Source of the DNA: Symbiodinium natans
Lineage: Eukaryota; Sar; Dinophyceae; Suessiales; Symbiodiniaceae
Assembly: GCA_905221605.1 (NCBI GenBank)
Contig: CAJNDS010002810.1
Span: 62,001 to 126,000 of the forward strand
Reading direction: 5' to 3'
Length of the DNA: 64,000 bases
In this document: positions 62,001 to 64,000 of the stretch, piece by piece
Layout: each line of letters begins with the position of its first letter
Position numbering within the stretch: the stretch's first letter is position 1
Made by a program: the position numbers and the translations under genes
The notes under the pieces: model-generated
The model's input: only the letters and a program-made list of their open reading frames with translations
Told to the model about the DNA's origin: nothing
The model's database searches: none

Positions 62001-63959
62001 TCGTGGGGGCTTGCAGCTAGAACGGCCCTAACGCGCAAACCTCCAGAGCTTCTACCAGCCCCACCCTGATTATGAAGATTAATTGGGCTTTCTTTTTCAG
62101 GTGGAGGGTGATACCCTCAACACCCGAAGCCTTCCATAGGGTCCAGGCCGAGGGTTGAGGGGTTGAGGGGTTTACGGTCTGGGGTTTAGGTATACGGTAA
62201 GACCCTAAGCCCGGTTCGGTTTTGTTACAAAAGTCACTGGTCTCCTTGAGCTTGGCAGGGAGCTTCGGGTTCTCGCTGGCGTGGCCCCAGCCGGGCCAGA
62301 CGGCATCCACCTGCTGCTCCTGGGCAATCCTCGCACAGCGTTGGGTTTAGCGGCTTGAGGGTTGGCGGTTCGCACCTCCGTTGGGGGACTACATTCCCGG
62401 GAGGCCAACAGTTCCGAGCTATGGGGCATCTGATCTAGCGGCAGACTGCCGGTAGAAAGCACTTGCGGAGTAGCGGAGTTCTCGGCATCGTTCTCCCTAT
62501 GCCGGCTAGTGGAAATCTGTACCATGTCTGAAAAAAGTGCACAATTTTACTCCGGAAGACGGCGTCAGGAGTCTATAGGGAAGGTGGCGCAGGATGAACG
62601 TTCTTGAAACGGTTCAGGGCTACGGTAGCCGCAAGTCTTTGGGTGAAGGGCTTGGGAGTTCGAATTTTATCATGTAATTGCAAGAAACTGCTGAAAAACT
62701 GCCGCGTCCTGCAAATCAGGTCAACGTTGGCATAGTTGTTGACGTTCTTCCTTGGTGGCTAGCACTTCCCAAGCCCACATGAGCATATGGAGAATGAACC
62801 CTGACCCGGAATCCGAAGCCCTATAAGGCCTGAAAACCTTAAACCCCGAACCCTAAACCCCGAAGCCCTGAACCCTGAAGCCCTGAACCCTGAAGCTGAA
62901 GCCCTCGACCCCGCAAACGCTCAACTTGCGCATCCCAGGATTCCCAGACGGCACCTCCACGAAGGAGTCGGCCAGGCGGATAAACTCCGCGTTGGCCTTA
63001 CGGGCTCTCGCTGGGGAAAAGAGGGACTTGAGGATTCGAGCTTAGGGTTTGGGAGCCTAGCATTACGGGTTCTCAGCAGTTTCGGGCCTTGGGCGGGTCT
63101 GCCTAAAAGCCATGAAGCCCTAAAATCCTGACCCTAACCCCCCAAACCCCAGGAAAAAAAAACCTGAATCCTCACTCAGAACGTGGCGTTGAGGTCGTCG
63201 GGAGTGGCCATGGCCACAAAAGTGATGAGCTGCTCGGAGCCGAACTCGGTGAAGGTCCACCTGGGAGAGGATGCTTTGGGTTTCGGGTTTAGAGGGTTGA
63301 GTGGGTTCAGAGGGTTTGAACCCTGAGCCCTAGAGTTTTCAGGGGCTTTCGGAGTTGAGGATTTTTTGGACATCTTTGGGTTTCGAGGGTTTTTCATTTA
63401 ATTTTCTTCGCCGCTGTCGCGGCTTCCTTCTCAGGGACAGATTTGCTTGAGGGTTCTGGGCTTTGGGGTTTAGGGTTTAGGTGCATGTGCACACAGTATG
63501 TGAACGTACACAGCATAATCACTTCTAGAAACCCTTCTTGTCTCTCTATAAAACCGGCTAGCCTAAACCTTAAACCCGAAAAGCCCCAAACCCCCGGCCT
63601 TCTCATCGACAAAATCGCTTTGACGGCTGCCATGCCATTGTTGGAGATGAGGATCTTGCGGATGACCCGCTTTCCCTCTCGCTCCTTCCCAGAAGAGGAG
63701 CCCGCCGGCTTTGTAGGGCTGTATAGAATGGCTTGGAGACCCCTACGTAACCCTACGTAAGCCTGCAAGGGGTTCAGGCTTGAGGGCGCGGTGGTACTAA
63801 AGACGCTAAGACGACTACCAATGGCGGCCCGAGCCTAGTGGCCTGAGGCTCAGGACCCTAAACCCCTAAACCCCAACCCCAAACATCCTGAACCTAACCC
63901 CAAAAAAGAATCCAAAAGAGCCTGTCCTTGACATAGGTGGCCAAGGGGTTGAGGTCCAT
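36640..63959 (-). CDS. ACC1: Multidomain acetyl-CoA carboxylase, copy 2 (80 exons, spliced)
   Basis: Tandem paralogue of the gene at 115-35,944, same strand, upstream of it. The same 80 coding blocks are found, also totalling 6,351 nt in one frame and ending in TAG at 36,640-36,642. Exon lengths match copy 1 except exon 31 (84 versus 81 nt) and exon 50 (67 versus 70 nt), both whole-codon indels that cancel. Exon 14 is continuous (57,273-57,372), whereas copy 1 has an intron there. ATG at 63,957-63,959 aligns with the copy-1 start. The window ends 41 bp further on, so 5' sequence is not visible. All catalytic motifs of copy 1 are present. The short distance between this stop and the next start (about 700 bp) fits a unidirectional tandem array; no promoter motif was recognised. 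Confidence 0.88.
38585..39665. other. Extra DNA in the exon 74-75 intron of copy 2, origin not recognised
   Basis: The copy-2 intron is 1,421 bp; the aligned copy-1 intron (1,942-2,704) is mostly telomere-like repeat. The sequence has a moderate AT content and open frames of up to 115 codons, none of known family. Confidence 0.35.
41386..41770 (+). mobile_element. Non-LTR (LINE) retrotransposon fragment, reverse-transcriptase C-terminal region
   Basis: The open frame from 41,404 reads [46 protein letters not shown]…, matching the 'thumb' region of LINE reverse transcriptases (typical R..LE.FR.TV.P.LLYGSE.WTLT…RMLRRALGI). The highly conserved YG-E-W positions are altered, so it is decayed. 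It lies antisense in the exon 69-70 intron of ACC copy 2; the copy-1 intron (6,340-7,020) has no such sequence. Confidence 0.6.
42100..42235 (+). repeat. Degenerate TTTTAGGG/TTTAGGG array
   Basis: A mixture of 7- and 8-bp units with TTTCGGG variants in the exon 67-68 intron of copy 2, the same intron that holds CCCTCAA units in copy 1. Confidence 0.75.
43028..43110 (+). repeat. AT microsatellite
   Basis: TATATATA with CATATA interruptions in the exon 66-67 intron of copy 2; locally very AT-rich within GC-rich DNA. Confidence 0.85.
44184..47380 (-). CDS. ACC1: ACC copy 2, exons 48-62: N-terminal half of carboxyltransferase
   Basis: Exons 47301-47380, 47008-47079, 46835-46901, 46576-46620, 46393-46460, 46235-46286, 45954-46024, 45691-45754, 45397-45513, 45185-45211, 44927-44994, 44720-44771, 44509-44620, 44321-44421, 44184-44246. 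Exon 50 has one codon fewer than copy 1. Exon 57 is a 27-nt microexon whose copy difference (GCA versus GCG) is synonymous, supporting its use. The motif S-C-N-S-G-A-R-V-G is intact. Confidence 0.88.
47736..47830. mobile_element. Foldback MITE, family A, degenerate right arm
   Basis: Left arm ATGGTCCCCCTTATAC…AACAGCCCTTCATAGGGA; right arm GAATCCCCATGAAGGACTGCTAT without the outer part. In the exon 47-48 intron of copy 2. Confidence 0.55.
47859..54101 (-). CDS. ACC1: ACC copy 2, exons 24-47: central domain
   Basis: Exons 54028-54101, 53761-53884, 53515-53610, 53321-53442, 53135-53234, 52942-52995, 52694-52771, 52275-52358, 52010-52066, 51850-51921, 51600-51644, 51403-51449, 51222-51286, 50899-50948, 50222-50289, 49897-49969, 49711-49759, about 49461-49569, 49161-49303, 48851-48927, 48520-48603, 48245-48358, 48006-48061, 47859-47913. 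Exon 31 has one extra codon compared with copy 1. The exon 32-33 intron (51,922-52,009, 88 bp) is the unoccupied counterpart of the intron carrying the virus-like element. Confidence 0.75.
50350..50470. mobile_element. Foldback MITE, family B, second copy
   Basis: TTCTTCGTAGGGGATGAGGG … ACTCCCTCATTCCCTACTAA: imperfect inverted arms related to 482-582. In the exon 37-38 intron of copy 2. Confidence 0.5.
51112..51208 (+). repeat. Interstitial telomere repeat CCCTAAA, copy 2
   Basis: An inverted switch: GTTTAGGGTTTAGGGTGATC followed by about 12 CCCTAAA units, making a small head-to-head telomere junction in the exon 36-37 intron. Confidence 0.8.
54184..54721 (-). CDS. ACC1: ACC copy 2, exons 21-23: biotin carboxyl carrier domain
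   Basis: Exons 54618-54721, 54443-54519, 54184-54298. EAMKM is again interrupted after AAGAT by a GA-donor intron (GATCCC here, GAGCCC in copy 1). The remaining beta-barrel segment matches copy 1. This is the biotin attachment domain of the second gene. Confidence 0.9.
54799..56878 (-). CDS. ACC1: ACC copy 2, exons 15-20: end of biotin carboxylase and linker domain
   Basis: Exons 56841-56878, 56594-56643, 56418-56474, 55981-56044, 55073-55178, 54799-54959. Same landmarks as copy 1 ([26 protein letters not shown]). Donors differ from copy 1 at exon 16 (GC here, GA there) and exon 19 (GT here, GA there). The exon 18-19 intron (55,179-55,980) is about 450 bp longer than in copy 1. Confidence 0.82.
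55250..55780. other. Extra DNA in the exon 18-19 intron of copy 2
   Basis: The intron is 802 bp versus 355 in copy 1. The added part includes imperfect repeats TTCATGCATTCACT / TTCATACATTCACT near 55,600. Nothing else recognised. Confidence 0.35.
56918..57002. mobile_element. Foldback MITE, family A, with visible empty site
   Basis: GGGATGTTCCCC…TTTAATAGGGATTGTAGTA…CTACTAAGGACTGCTTAAGGGGGAGCATCCC in the exon 14-15 intron of copy 2. The copy-1 intron reads straight through at the aligned place (…CCCGGAGCATACATA near 30,055). GGAG on both sides here is a likely target duplication. Confidence 0.65.
57273..58187 (-). CDS. ACC1: ACC copy 2, exons 12-14: biotin carboxylase active site
   Basis: Exons 58003-58187, 57516-57883 and 57273-57372. 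Exon 14 is an uninterrupted 100 nt reading through [19 protein letters not shown], which shows the ancestral, intron-free state of the site split in copy 1. The [10 protein letters not shown] active-site motif is intact. The intron between exons 12 and 13 differs from copy 1 at only about two positions. Confidence 0.9.
58321..63959 (-). CDS. ACC1: ACC copy 2, exons 1-11: N-terminus and ATP-grasp part of biotin carboxylase
   Basis: Exons 63927-63959, 63599-63684, 63188-63260, 62944-62996, 62709-62750, 62245-62329, 61861-61953, 61593-61664, 61385-61441, 60706-60754, 58321-58424. Lengths are identical to copy 1. The same landmarks are present, including [10 protein letters not shown] in exon 10. 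Donor classes are as in copy 1. The exon 10-11 intron (2.28 kb) is enlarged by an RCC1-repeat pseudogene. Confidence 0.85.
58991..60292 (-). pseudogene. Ubiquitin-like + RCC1-repeat gene, frameshifted retro-copy in ACC copy-2 intron
   Basis: Opens with [20 protein letters not shown]…[11 protein letters not shown]…[21 protein letters not shown], a ubiquitin-like fold, then at least seven repeats of the form [37 protein letters not shown] (RCC1 class) ending with EHLHFL and TAA at 58991-58993. Three frames are used: changes fall near 60,090, near 59,800 and at a G-run near 59,032. No introns interrupt it, unlike the host gene, so it is probably a retroposed copy. This architecture is highly expanded in Symbiodiniaceae. 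It is absent from the copy-1 intron (31,621-32,432). Confidence 0.75.
61310..61372 (+). repeat. 10-bp minisatellite ATTGAGGGTC
   Basis: About six perfect units of TCATTGAGGG just downstream (transcript sense) of exon 9 of copy 2. Not in copy 1. Confidence 0.85.
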
Positions 63960-64000
63960 GACAGCTTCAGGGTGGGCGACTATAGAGCGCACAAAAATCT

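Overview
The window is nuclear DNA of a eukaryotic alga, most probably a dinoflagellate of the Suessiales/Symbiodiniaceae type. Four features support this. Two large same-strand genes sit head to tail. There are about 80 very short exons per gene, and nearly all inferred introns begin with GC or GA rather than GT. Introns carry plant-type telomere motifs (TTTAGGG/CCCTAAA). A broken 'Ub-like + RCC1 repeat' gene of a kind abundant in Symbiodinium genomes is present. No prokaryotic gene organisation, rRNA, tRNA or CRISPR array was seen.

The backbone is a tandem duplication of one gene on the minus strand: a multidomain (homomeric) acetyl-CoA carboxylase. Copy 1 runs from a start codon near 35,944 to a stop at 115. 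Copy 2 runs from 63,959 to 36,640. Position 1 aligns with 36,524, so the repeat unit is about 36.5 kb. I assembled both copies exon by exon by comparing them. Each gives 6,351 nt (2,116 codons plus stop) in one continuous frame, with biotin carboxylase, biotin-carrier (EAMKM), central and carboxyltransferase domains in the normal order. The two proteins are close to identical, while most introns have diverged beyond alignment. Several patches, introns included, remain almost identical and look like gene-conversion tracts.

Several later insertions distinguish the copies. (i) 18,974-25,016: a 6,043-bp AT-rich virus-like element in a copy-1 intron, with 18-bp terminal inverted repeats and a 5-bp target duplication. 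It encodes an A32-type packaging ATPase, a fibre-like protein with an S74 chaperone tail, zinc-finger proteins and small unknowns; almost every gene is frameshifted. It looks like a Polinton-like virus/virophage relative. The paralogous intron in copy 2 is an empty site. (ii) 30,449-30,565: a 117-bp intron present only in copy 1, flanked by a GTTT duplication whose pre-insertion site is intact in copy 2, which is the signature of an Introner. (iii) 58,991-60,292: a frameshifted RCC1-repeat pseudogene in a copy-2 intron. (iv) about 41,404-41,745: a LINE reverse-transcriptase fragment in a copy-2 intron. (v) two families of about 100-bp foldback elements, several minisatellites and telomere-like arrays.

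Functionally the window makes one thing: acetyl-CoA carboxylase, which forms malonyl-CoA for fatty-acid synthesis and elongation, from two adjacent near-identical genes. Everything else is intronic mobile or repetitive DNA. Exon coordinates and splice sites were worked out by eye and are inferences except where the two copies fix them.
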